A stretch of 64,000 bases of DNA from Pedobacter aquae (lineage in GTDB: Bacteria > Bacteroidota > Bacteroidia > Sphingobacteriales > Sphingobacteriaceae). The stretch is taken from NCBI RefSeq assembly GCF_008195825.1, contig NZ_CP043329.1:620001-684000 (forward strand), written 5' to 3'. Shown piece by piece: positions 54,516-61,337 of this stretch. Each line of letters begins with the position of its first letter. Positions within the stretch are counted from its first letter, which is position 1. The notes below the pieces were generated by a model. It was not told the origin of the DNA and ran no database searches. It saw only the letters and a program-made list of their open reading frames with translations. The position numbers and the translations under genes are program-made.

Positions 54516-55319
54516 ATGATAGCTTTCCCAAATGCTAAAATAAACATTGGTTTAAATATCATCAGTCGTAGAAATGACGGTTATCATAACCTAGAAACTA
54601 TTTTTTACCCTGTACAAATTAAGGATGCTTTGGAAGTTGTGGAAGCTAGCGACATGAGTTTTGAATCATCGGGAATAGAAATTCCGGGACATGCCAATGA
54701 AAACCTTTGTTTAAAAGCTTATGATTTATTAAGGAAAGATTTTGATTTACCCAATATCAGCATTCATTTACATAAGCAAATTCCTATAGGTGCAGGTTTA
54801 GGCGGAGGCTCGGCAGATGCCGCTTTTTTCTTGAAATTGATAAACGAGAAATTTGGCTTAGGCTTAAGCCTAGAGCAGCTGCAAGGCTACTGCCGTAAGT
54901 TGGGTGCAGATTGTGCTTTTTTTATAGAAAATAAACCACTTTTTGCACATGGAAAAGGAGATTATTTTGAGCCTATAGCCTTAGATTTATCGGCCTATTA
55001 TATGGTTTTGGTGATGCCACCTGTACATGTTTCTACTGGCGAAGCTTACCGAGGCGTAAAACCACAAGCGCCTGCTATTTCTTTAAAAGACCTTGTACAA
55101 TTACCTATTGGAGCTTGGCAGGGTAAAGTTAAAAACGATTTTGAAGGGCATATTTTACAAGCCCATCCTGCTATAAGAGGCGCAAAAGCTGCTTTACTAG
55201 AAGCAGGTGCTTTGTTTGCTTTGATGAGTGGGAGCGGGGCTTCTGTGTATGGTATCTTTAAAGCAGAACCAGATTTGAGTGCTTTGGCTAAGGATTGTGT
55301 TATTTTTAAGGGGATTTGA
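54516..55319 (+). CDS. ispE: 4-diphosphocytidyl-2-C-methyl-D-erythritol kinase
   Basis: About 267 residues from the ATG at 54516 (MIAFPNAKINIGLNI); the longer frame starts with TTG. It is a GHMP kinase with the ATP-binding motif PIGAGLGGGSADAAFFL and the C-terminal ALMSGSGASVYGIF. It phosphorylates CDP-methylerythritol in the MEP pathway to isoprenoids. It is the last ordinary housekeeping gene before the repeat-rich accessory region. Confidence 0.95.
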   Translation: MIAFPNAKINIGLNIISRRNDGYHNLETIFYPVQIKDALEVVEASDMSFESSGIEIPGHANENLCLKAYDLLRKDFDLPNISIHLHKQIPIGAGLGGGSADAAFFLKLINEKFGLGLSLEQLQGYCRKLGADCAFFIENKPLFAHGKGDYFEPIALDLSAYYMVLVMPPVHVSTGEAYRGVKPQAPAISLKDLVQLPIGAWQGKVKNDFEGHILQAHPAIRGAKAALLEAGALFALMSGSGASVYGIFKAEPDLSALAKDCVIFKGI

Positions 55320-55965
55320 GGCGTATCGGTTGCAGGTTGTGAGTATTATTGATTGATTTTTGATGGATTGAATGATTGATTAAGCTTTCCTAGATTTTTT
55401 AATTTTGAATTTTTCCTTTTGAATTTTTCATTCAGTTGGCTGTTGACAGTTTTGAGTTTCCAGTTCTGGGTGGTGACTTTTCTTTAATTTTTAATTTTTC
55501 CTTTTGAATTTTTCATTCAGTTGCCAGTTGTGAGTTTCTTGTTTCCAATGTTATTGATTGATTTTTGATGGATTGAATGATTGATTAAGCTTTCCTAGAT
55601 TTTTTAATTTTTAATTTTTCCTTTTGAATTTTTCATTCAGTTGCCAGTTGTGAGTTTCTTGTTTCCAATGTTATTGATTGATTTTTGATGGATTGAATGA
55701 TTGATTAAGCTTTCCTAGATTTTTTAATTTTTAATTTTTCCTTTTTCATTCAGTAGCCAGTTGTGAGTTTCCTGTTTCCAGTTCTGGGTGGTGACTTTTC
55801 TTTTTTTTAATTTTGAATTTTTCCTTTTGAATTTTTCATTCAGTTGCCAGTTGTGAGTTTCCTGTTTCCAATGTTATTGATTGATTTTTGATGGATTGAA
55901 TGAGTGATTAAGCTTTCCTAGATTTTTGAATTTTTAATTTTTCCTTTTGAATTATATTTAACCAC
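55320..55965. repeat. compound tandem/dispersed repeat block after ispE
   Basis: Four copies of a segment starting ATTGATTGATTTTTGATGGA begin at 55348, 55553, 55673 and 55876. They alternate with stretches such as TTTTTCCTTTTGAATTTTTC and CAGTTGCCAGTTGTGAGTTT. Copies 2 and 3 are exactly 120 bp apart; the others are separated by about 205 bp and include an extra TTCTGGGTGGTGACTTTTCT piece. The core is related to the repeats around the four-helix-bundle gene at 35.6-36.3 kb. No gene is visible here. Confidence 0.85.
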
Positions 55966-56048
55966 CAAGTTCGCAGAGGACACAAAGCTGGGCAGAGACT
56001 TATAATATTCATATGATGATTTAAAGCTTTCGGCCTTCAGCTTTACAC

Positions 56049-56116
56049 CTTCTCCCTACCATGTTCGAGACTTGTTCGGGAAATAGCCCCATTTTTCCGA
56101 AGGTGTCTGGGAGAAG
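56049..56116. repeat. imperfect palindrome with nested stems
   Basis: Outer arms CTTCTCCC / GGGAGAAG (perfect 8 bp) enclose inner arms TTCGGGAAA / TTTCCGAA. It resembles a short palindromic dispersed element. The remaining 55966-56386 stretch between the repeats and the recombinase holds nothing else I recognise. Confidence 0.55.
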
Positions 56117-56386
56117 CTTAAAAGAAGCCTCGAAGGAAGTATGGAGAAAACGTGGATAAAAGGTGGAGTATAGGTGGGCTATACGTGGACTTAAGTTAAT
56201 GAATTTTCTTATTGATGTGGTTTGTTGTAATAGAGGTTAAACAAACTTAAGCAATGAAGCGTAAATTTCAAACAAAATTTATATTTAATAAGAAAATCTT
56301 TCTGAGTATTTTTAAAGCATACTTCTTTTTTGATTTTAAACGAATATTTACTTATTTAGAGTTAAATAATATTTTCCTTCTACCTC

Positions 56387-57433
56387 ATGAATTGGAAAGC
56401 AGAAATAAAAACTCATAAAGGGCAAAAAAGAGTAGTTGTTTATTTTGATTATAACTCTTCAGCAATTGAAAGGTTAAAACAACTCGAAGATGCAAAATGG
56501 AGCAAGACTTTAAATGCCTGGCATTTACCAGCCACACAAGGAAATAGGATAAGGTTTAATTTAGAGTCTGATAGCAGTAGTATTATACCAAAAGAAGAAG
56601 CTATTATTCAGATAGAAGAATTTAGAAAATATTTAAAAACCAAACGTTATAGTTTAAATACGATTAAAACATATACTGAAGCTTTAAAATCTTTTTTAAT
56701 ATTTTATCGTGATAAGATGGTAGCTGAAATTGACAATAAAGATGTTATTAACTATCATCAGAACTATATTCTTAAAAATAATTTATCTAGCTCTTATCAA
56801 AACCAAATCATTAATGCCATTAAGCTATATTTTAAAACCTTAAAAAATACCAATATAGTTGTTGATAAAATTTACAGACCAAAAAAAGAGAGGCTACTAC
56901 CTAATGTTTTAAGTAAGGAAGAAGTTAAGCTCATTTTAGATGCTCACGCCAATATTAAACATAAGACAATGTTATGTTTAATTTATAGTTGTGGTCTTAG
57001 ACGGAGTGAACTCTTGAATTTAAAACCTAAGGACATAGATTCTAAAAGGAATTTGGTTATTATAAGACAGGCTAAAGGCAAAAAAGATAGAATTGCACCT
57101 TTATCTAAAGCTATACTTGGTTTATTAAGAAACTATTATAAACTTTATTCGCCAAAGGAGTGGTTGTTTGAAGGCCAGTACGCGGGTACACCTTATGATG
57201 AAAGAAGCTTAGGTAATGTTTTGAAACTTGCTTTAAAAAAAGCAAAAATATATAAACCAGTTACTTTACATTGGTTAAGACATAGTTATGCTACTCATTT
57301 ATTAGAAAGCGGAACAGATTTACGCTACATACAGGAAATTTTAGGTCACAATAGTAGTCGTACCACAGAGATTTATACCCATGTGAGTACTAAAAGTTTA
57401 CAGAATGTTAAAAGCCCTTTTGATGATTTATAG
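56387..57433 (+). CDS. tyrosine recombinase heading an integron-like cassette array
   Basis: A 348-residue site-specific recombinase with the full catalytic set: Arg205 (CGLRRSELL), Lys230 (QAKGKKDR), His295-x-x-Arg298 (HWLRHSYATHLLESG), His321 (LGHNSSRTTEIY) and Tyr330. A SAM-like core-binding domain spans about 72-155. Residues 1-55 form an extra N-terminal module (VVVYFDYNSSAIERLKQLED, W38, NAWHLP) that resembles HARP-like DNA-binding repeats. The extra helix of classical integron integrases between the Lys and His boxes is not apparent. The gene points toward the cassettes, which begin 90 bp after its stop. Confidence 0.88.
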   Translation: MNWKAEIKTHKGQKRVVVYFDYNSSAIERLKQLEDAKWSKTLNAWHLPATQGNRIRFNLESDSSSIIPKEEAIIQIEEFRKYLKTKRYSLNTIKTYTEALKSFLIFYRDKMVAEIDNKDVINYHQNYILKNNLSSSYQNQIINAIKLYFKTLKNTNIVVDKIYRPKKERLLPNVLSKEEVKLILDAHANIKHKTMLCLIYSCGLRRSELLNLKPKDIDSKRNLVIIRQAKGKKDRIAPLSKAILGLLRNYYKLYSPKEWLFEGQYAGTPYDERSLGNVLKLALKKAKIYKPVTLHWLRHSYATHLLESGTDLRYIQEILGHNSSRTTEIYTHVSTKSLQNVKSPFDDL

Positions 57434-57460
57434 TATTTTTAGAAAAATAAGTAATAATCC

Positions 57461-57504
57461 AAGTTGCACAAATACCACCGTATTATGTTGTATTTGTGCA
57501 ACTT
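57461..57504. repeat. perfect 15-bp inverted repeat between the recombinase and the first cassette
   Basis: AAGTTGCACAAATAC (57461-57475) and GTATTTGTGCAACTT (57490-57504) flank a 14-nt loop. It lies 28 bp after the recombinase stop and 18 bp before the first cassette core site. It has no T tract typical of a terminator, so it may be part of the attachment (attI-like) site, although a terminator cannot be ruled out. Confidence 0.85.
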
Positions 57505-57522
57505 TATGAGACATATATACAA

Positions 57523-58456
57523 GTTACCGCCAATTGTAAAACGACCGACACTACTATGAAATGTAAGCATTGCGACAGCAGGAACGGAAAAATTAATTCT
57601 ACTTATAAATTCTACGACATTTTTGAATGCCATGATTGCCAAAGATGGACAAGGCAAATGATTGACGATTGTTGTAGAAGTCCTGATGAACAATATGTTT
57701 TTGGACTTCAAAACGGAGTTGTATTTACTGTTTACGTACAATGCTTGAATTGTTTTGGTTGTAAGAATCGAACAAAAGGACTTTCTCCAAAAACCTATTC
57801 TGATAAAGTAAGAAAAGAAAGCATCTTTCGTGAGACCGAATTCAAAAATTGGATTAAAGCCAAACAAGATGAATCTCAAGAAATTTATGAAATTGAAAAG
57901 CATTTGAATTATCTTAAGACCAACGACTATTTTTATAGAACTCATCTACAATCAGAATACTGGAAAACGATAAGGCTAAAGGCATTAGAAAGAGATAACA
58001 AAATTTGCCAATCCTGTAAACTGGAACAAGCCACAGAGGTTCACCATTTGACCTATAAAAATTTAGGAAACGAGTCTTTAGACGAATTAATATCATACTG
58101 TAGAGCTTGCCACGAAAAAGTTCACGAAAAGACAAATTTGGATTAAAAACATTTTTAGTCTTTAATTCAATAGTTTTTTTATCAGTTATTTTAAGCTTAT
58201 AAATAATATCATAAACCGACGATGTTTGTAATTCTAAATTTAAGTCATCAACCATTTTATCAAGTTTCATGGCGTACAATTCTTTTTCTATATTTTTCAT
58301 TATATTTAATTTAATGAAAGAAAAACAACTGGCGGTAACAACAAATTTGTGTTATAACGGCCGAAGTGCTTTTACTTCCTGTTATCTAATTAATTTACTT
58401 TTTTGCGGGTTGAAAAGCTATTGCTATAAAGCCATTACAACCCAAATTCGCAACCG
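57523..58456 (+). mobile_element. integron-like gene cassette 1 (HNH protein)
   Basis: Proposed cassette from the core site GTTACCGCC (57523-57531, cut after G) to the next core G at 58456. Its 3' end carries the inverse core GGCGGTAAC at 58330-58338, a perfect 9-base complement of its own start. Over 14 bases, GTTACCGCCAATTG pairs with CAACTGGCGGTAAC at 13 positions. One gene, in the same orientation as the recombinase, fills it. The boundaries are inferred from this complementarity. Confidence 0.7.
57556..58146 (+). CDS. HNH endonuclease-like protein with N-terminal zinc ribbons
   Basis: A 196-residue protein from ATG 57556; the longer frame from 57496 would read through the inverted repeat and core site and is rejected. 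N-terminal Cys pairs at 3/6, 25/28, 39/40 and 63/66/69 suggest zinc ribbons. The C-terminal HNH domain has C151-x2-C154, the HH pair at 163-164 (TEVHHLTYKNLG) and C182-x2-C185-H186 with H190. The layout is that of a nuclease with a DNA- or RNA-binding front end. The start codon lies 32 bp inside cassette 1. Role unknown; phage defence or a mobile nuclease are possibilities. Confidence 0.72.
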   Translation: MKCKHCDSRNGKINSTYKFYDIFECHDCQRWTRQMIDDCCRSPDEQYVFGLQNGVVFTVYVQCLNCFGCKNRTKGLSPKTYSDKVRKESIFRETEFKNWIKAKQDESQEIYEIEKHLNYLKTNDYFYRTHLQSEYWKTIRLKALERDNKICQSCKLEQATEVHHLTYKNLGNESLDELISYCRACHEKVHEKTNLD

Positions 58457-58464
58457 TTACAGGC
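58330..58464. repeat. attC-like recombination site 1 (135 bp)
   Basis: R'' GGCGGTAAC (58330-58338), 2-nt spacer, L'' CAAATTTGTG (58341-58350), central part, L' CCCAAATTCG (58441-58450), 5-nt spacer, R' GTTACAGGC (58456-58464). R''/R' pair at 7 of 9 positions and L''/L' at 8 of 10. The centre holds two further hairpins: ATAAC..GAAGT / ACTTC..GTTAT and GGGTTG / CAACCC. Only the invariant AAC/GTT triplets match the classical attC consensus RYYYAAC/GTTRRRY. Confidence 0.75.
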
Positions 58465-60848
58465 AAGCTTAAAAAAAACAGACGCAAAAAATGACAATAG
58501 ACGAATTGACTTCAAAAAATATAAAAACCTTAGCCGACTTTGAATTATTATCAAATCGTGGTAGACAAGAGGGTTTATTCTTTGTGCCTGACACTATATC
58601 AAATATAGTTGCGGACTTAGCAAATATTTCAAATCCAAAGAATGCTATTGTACTTAATTCAAACTATGGCGAAATTTCCTCAAAACTTTCTGAAATTGAA
58701 AGTCTTGTAAGTATTGACATAAATGAAAACAACATTGAACTTTCTAAATATCTGAACCCAAAACTAACATTTATAAATTCAGACCCTTTAAGTTATTCTC
58801 TATCTGACAAGTTTGATTTTGTTGTTACTTTTCCACCACTTGGACAAAGACTTGAATTTAACGGGAGACGAACTTCAAGCGAAATATTATATATTGAAAA
58901 AGCACTTGATATGCTAAATGAAAATGGCGAAGCCATTTTCATTTTATCAAGCAATTTCTTGACAGCACCAGTTTACGCTGAACAAAGAAATTTAATTCTA
59001 AATAATTTTGGATTAAGCAAAATCATATCATTGCCACAAGGAACAATTAGAAACACCGGAATTGAACTTTCTATTTTAGTAGTAAGCAAAGCCAATGTTT
59101 TAAAAACAGATTATTATGCTGTCAATCAAGGGTTTAATTTGAAAAAGGCAAAACCAACTTTTTCGGTTTCCAAAGAAGAATTAATCGAAAGATGGGATTT
59201 GAATTTTCATAATCCCCAAAATCAAAAGTACCAAGAACAATTAAACGAAAACGAAACCCAAAAAATTGGAGATTTAGTTGAAATTTGCCTTGGAATCCCT
59301 TTTAACCAAGAAGAAAGGAAACCAAAAGGAACCTATAAAATTCTTTCTCCAAGAAATATTTTGAACGGTTTTCTTGAAGAAACAACAAGTGATAATTTTA
59401 TCGAAAAAGATAATTTCAATACAAGGGAACAAAAAGCTATACTACGAAAAGGAGATATACTTTTTCCTCGATTCAACAGAGAAAAAGTTACGATATATGT
59501 TCACAATTTAGATGATAATAAATTTATTGCCAATCAACATATTGTTATACTTCGTGGTAAAAATGCTGAATATGTTGCAACTTACCTTAACACAGATAGC
59601 GGTTTAAGTTTGTTTAATCAACAAATTAAAAGACACGCAAGAGGTGGAGCACTTCCAACAATATCAATACAAGACCTAACAAATATTCAAATACCTATTC
59701 TTCCAATAGCAGATTTAGAATATGCTTCAAAAAGCAAACTTGAAAAATTATCGTATCAACAACTTCTTGATATAAAAGAGAAATACGATCTATTAAAAAC
59801 CAAGTATTCTAATCTTAAAAATGAAAAAACAGTTAGTCCACACGAGGAACAATTACAAAGTTTGCAAAATACTTTACAGCAAGTTTTATCAAATCAACAA
59901 GAACACACTCGCAAGCTTACTATTATTGAAAGTAAAATTGATGATATTAAAACTGTAATTCTCAATTTGTCAGTTGATTTTAAAGAAATACAAAATTTAC
60001 CACGTGAAATTGAGGATAAAATTTCACGATTAAACCAAAAATTGGAAGAACAAATTTCCAATCTACATTTTGAACAAAAACAAATTGACTCCTATATCAA
60101 AGAAATTAAAAATTGGTTTGACTATTATGACTTGTTAGAATCAAAAAGTCAAAAATATTTACCTGAGGCTGAATATATCTTCGACCAAATTTCAAAACTT
60201 GACAATCCAGACTACTCACCTTTCATTCTTCAATATTGTAGAGCATTGGAAAACGAATTATTAAGTAAAATATTTAGAGCGTATGTTCAATCGTTGATTA
60301 ATAGAAATATTGATTTTGAAAAACAATTTGCTTGGGATTTAGGGAAAAAAGATTCAGGCAAACCAAATGATGAAAATACTTTTAGGTTATCGAAACATAT
60401 TCAAAAGTGCCTTACTAAAAATAATGAAGAATGGTTTTTTGAATTAGGCTCAATGGAAGTAAATCTTAGATATTTAACAGGTAGGACAATTGAAAAAAGC
60501 CCACTATTGCAAGATTTAAAAGAGTTTGTTTTAGACCGTTTTGAAAAGGAATTATTAAATATTGAATATCTTGATGAAATAAAAACAATAATCAGGGACT
60601 ATCGAAATCAATCGGCACACCCAAATTTAATGGACACTGAAAAAGCAACGACATTTCACAAACAAATGAAAGAATGTTTAATCAATTTAATGGAAAACTA
60701 CAAGACGAAATAAAAAGCCAGCCTGTAACAGGGGTTTTGCAAAAAAGCGGGTTCAGTGCTAAATTGAACATTTGGAATTCTAATGAACTTTTGTGCTAAA
60801 CTGAACATTTGAGCTTCTAATTCCGCTTCTTCGCAAAGCCCCAAAACG
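58456..60848 (+). mobile_element. integron-like gene cassette 2 (methylase/TRD/HEPN fusion)
   Basis: Proposed cassette from core site GTTACAGGC (58456-58464) to the core G at 60848. Its inverse core GCCTGTAAC at 60721-60729 is the perfect complement of its own first nine bases, and complementarity continues to GCTT / AAGC beyond a 2-base mismatch. The single gene occupies almost the whole length: the ATG is 35 bp after the core and the stop is 7 bp before the inverse core. Confidence 0.72.
58491..60713 (+). CDS. degenerate N6-adenine methylase / type I specificity domain / coiled coil / HEPN-like fusion protein
   Basis: A 740-residue protein. Residues 20-200 follow the HsdM-type methylase fold, but motif I is degraded (LNSNYGE instead of DPxxGxG) and motif IV reads TFPPLG instead of NPPF/Y. 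Residues 255-410 resemble an HsdS target recognition domain (KIGDLVEICLGIPF, RKGDILFPRFN, LPTISIQDLTNIQIPILP). Residues 415-540 are coiled coil. Residues 570-735 are helical and contain R705-N-Q-S-A-H710, the R-x4-H motif of HEPN ribonucleases. This suggests a sensor-effector defence protein rather than a working methylase; function is inferred only. It is the sole gene of cassette 2. Confidence 0.72.
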   Translation: MTIDELTSKNIKTLADFELLSNRGRQEGLFFVPDTISNIVADLANISNPKNAIVLNSNYGEISSKLSEIESLVSIDINENNIELSKYLNPKLTFINSDPLSYSLSDKFDFVVTFPPLGQRLEFNGRRTSSEILYIEKALDMLNENGEAIFILSSNFLTAPVYAEQRNLILNNFGLSKIISLPQGTIRNTGIELSILVVSKANVLKTDYYAVNQGFNLKKAKPTFSVSKEELIERWDLNFHNPQNQKYQEQLNENETQKIGDLVEICLGIPFNQEERKPKGTYKILSPRNILNGFLEETTSDNFIEKDNFNTREQKAILRKGDILFPRFNREKVTIYVHNLDDNKFIANQHIVILRGKNAEYVATYLNTDSGLSLFNQQIKRHARGGALPTISIQDLTNIQIPILPIADLEYASKSKLEKLSYQQLLDIKEKYDLLKTKYSNLKNEKTVSPHEEQLQSLQNTLQQVLSNQQEHTRKLTIIESKIDDIKTVILNLSVDFKEIQNLPREIEDKISRLNQKLEEQISNLHFEQKQIDSYIKEIKNWFDYYDLLESKSQKYLPEAEYIFDQISKLDNPDYSPFILQYCRALENELLSKIFRAYVQSLINRNIDFEKQFAWDLGKKDSGKPNDENTFRLSKHIQKCLTKNNEEWFFELGSMEVNLRYLTGRTIEKSPLLQDLKEFVLDRFEKELLNIEYLDEIKTIIRDYRNQSAHPNLMDTEKATTFHKQMKECLINLMENYKTK

Positions 60849-60856
60849 TTAGCGGC
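60721..60856. repeat. attC-like recombination site 2 (136 bp)
   Basis: R'' GCCTGTAAC (60721-60729), 1-nt spacer, L'' GGGGTTTTGC (60731-60740), then AAGCGG (60745-60750). On the other side are CCGCTT (60823-60828), L' GCAAAGCCCC (60833-60842), a 5-nt spacer and R' GTTAGCGGC (60848-60856). L''/L' match at 9 of 10 positions and R''/R' at 7 of 9. An inner GTTCAGT / ACTGAAC pairing (60751-60757, 60800-60806) is perfect. The size and the short/5-nt spacer asymmetry equal those of site 1. Confidence 0.75.
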
Positions 60857-61180
60857 AAGCATAGACCTACACCAAACAGACACAGAAACAATATAAACAT
60901 CATACTTTTGACAAATGAAATTCACGATATTATCAGCAGTTTTAATTCTTGCAACAGGACAGGTTTCAGGACAAACAGACCTTGCCTTTAATTTTACCAA
61001 AAAACCAAGTGGACAATTTTCAAGTTTAACAACCAAATCACTTGACGACATAACTTCAACAAAAGAAGTTCTTGTTAGACCATTCATTACAGACGATGCA
61101 AGAGTAGTTGGAGAACGACTTGCCCAACTTGAAACTTGGGTACGGTTTGACAAAGAAGCAGGACAACATTGGATATTAGG
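60848..61180 (+). mobile_element. integron-like gene cassette 3, left part, interrupted by IS21
   Basis: Starts at core site GTTAGCGGCAA, which shares the GTTAnnGnCAA pattern with the two preceding core sites. It runs into the left end of an IS21-family element at 61181. The 3' inverse core expected for this cassette is not visible in the window. Confidence 0.5.
60915..61180 (+). pseudogene. secreted protein gene truncated by IS21 insertion
   Basis: ATG at 60915 gives a signal peptide (MKFTILSAVLILATGQVSG) and about 70 further residues ending ETWVRFDKEAGQHWILGG. The frame then continues into IS21 end sequence to a stop at 61220. The segment RPFITDDARVVGERLAQLET looks like the N-terminus of an outer-membrane beta-barrel protein, but I cannot name the family. 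The ATG is 67 bp inside cassette 3. The sequence beyond the IS does not clearly continue this protein. Confidence 0.5.
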
Positions 61181-61279
61181 TGGAGATTCCGATGAAGTTG
61201 ACCACCCTATTCCGATTTAACTTGACCAGTCATTCCGTTAGAAACTGACCAGTGTATTCCGCTGGAAACTGACCAGGTA
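61181..61279. repeat. left multiple terminal repeats of the IS21 element
   Basis: Four copies of ATTCCG followed at about 10-14 bp by TGACCA, at roughly 61186, 61210, 61231 and 61255. They are the expected IstA binding sites. Confidence 0.75.
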
Positions 61280-61337
61280 AGGACGTTGAAAGATGCTGTA
61301 AGATCAAGCCTATTTTTGGGGGATTAACATCTCAGAA

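Noticed and set aside
55348-55965. Spaced copies of ATTGATTGATTTTTGATGGA considered as CRISPR repeats
   Set aside because: The sequences between copies are themselves repeated, spacing is irregular (120 and about 205 bp) and there are no cas genes.
56387-57433. Naming the recombinase a classical integron integrase (IntI)
   Set aside because: The extra segment typical of IntI between the catalytic Lys and His boxes is not apparent and the N-terminal module is unusual, so only integron-like is justified.
57496-57555. Upstream extension of the HNH gene from a GTG at 57496
   Set aside because: It would translate half of a perfect inverted repeat and the cassette core site; the ATG at 57556 fits the zinc-ribbon start MKCKHC.
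58491-60713. Annotating cassette 2 as a functional type I restriction-modification methylase
   Set aside because: Motifs I and IV are both degenerate and no restriction subunit is present, so methylation activity is not supported.
60698-61153. Minus-strand 151-codon frame across attC-like site 2
   Set aside because: It lies antisense to the cassette 3 gene and across the palindrome, with no recognisable protein features.
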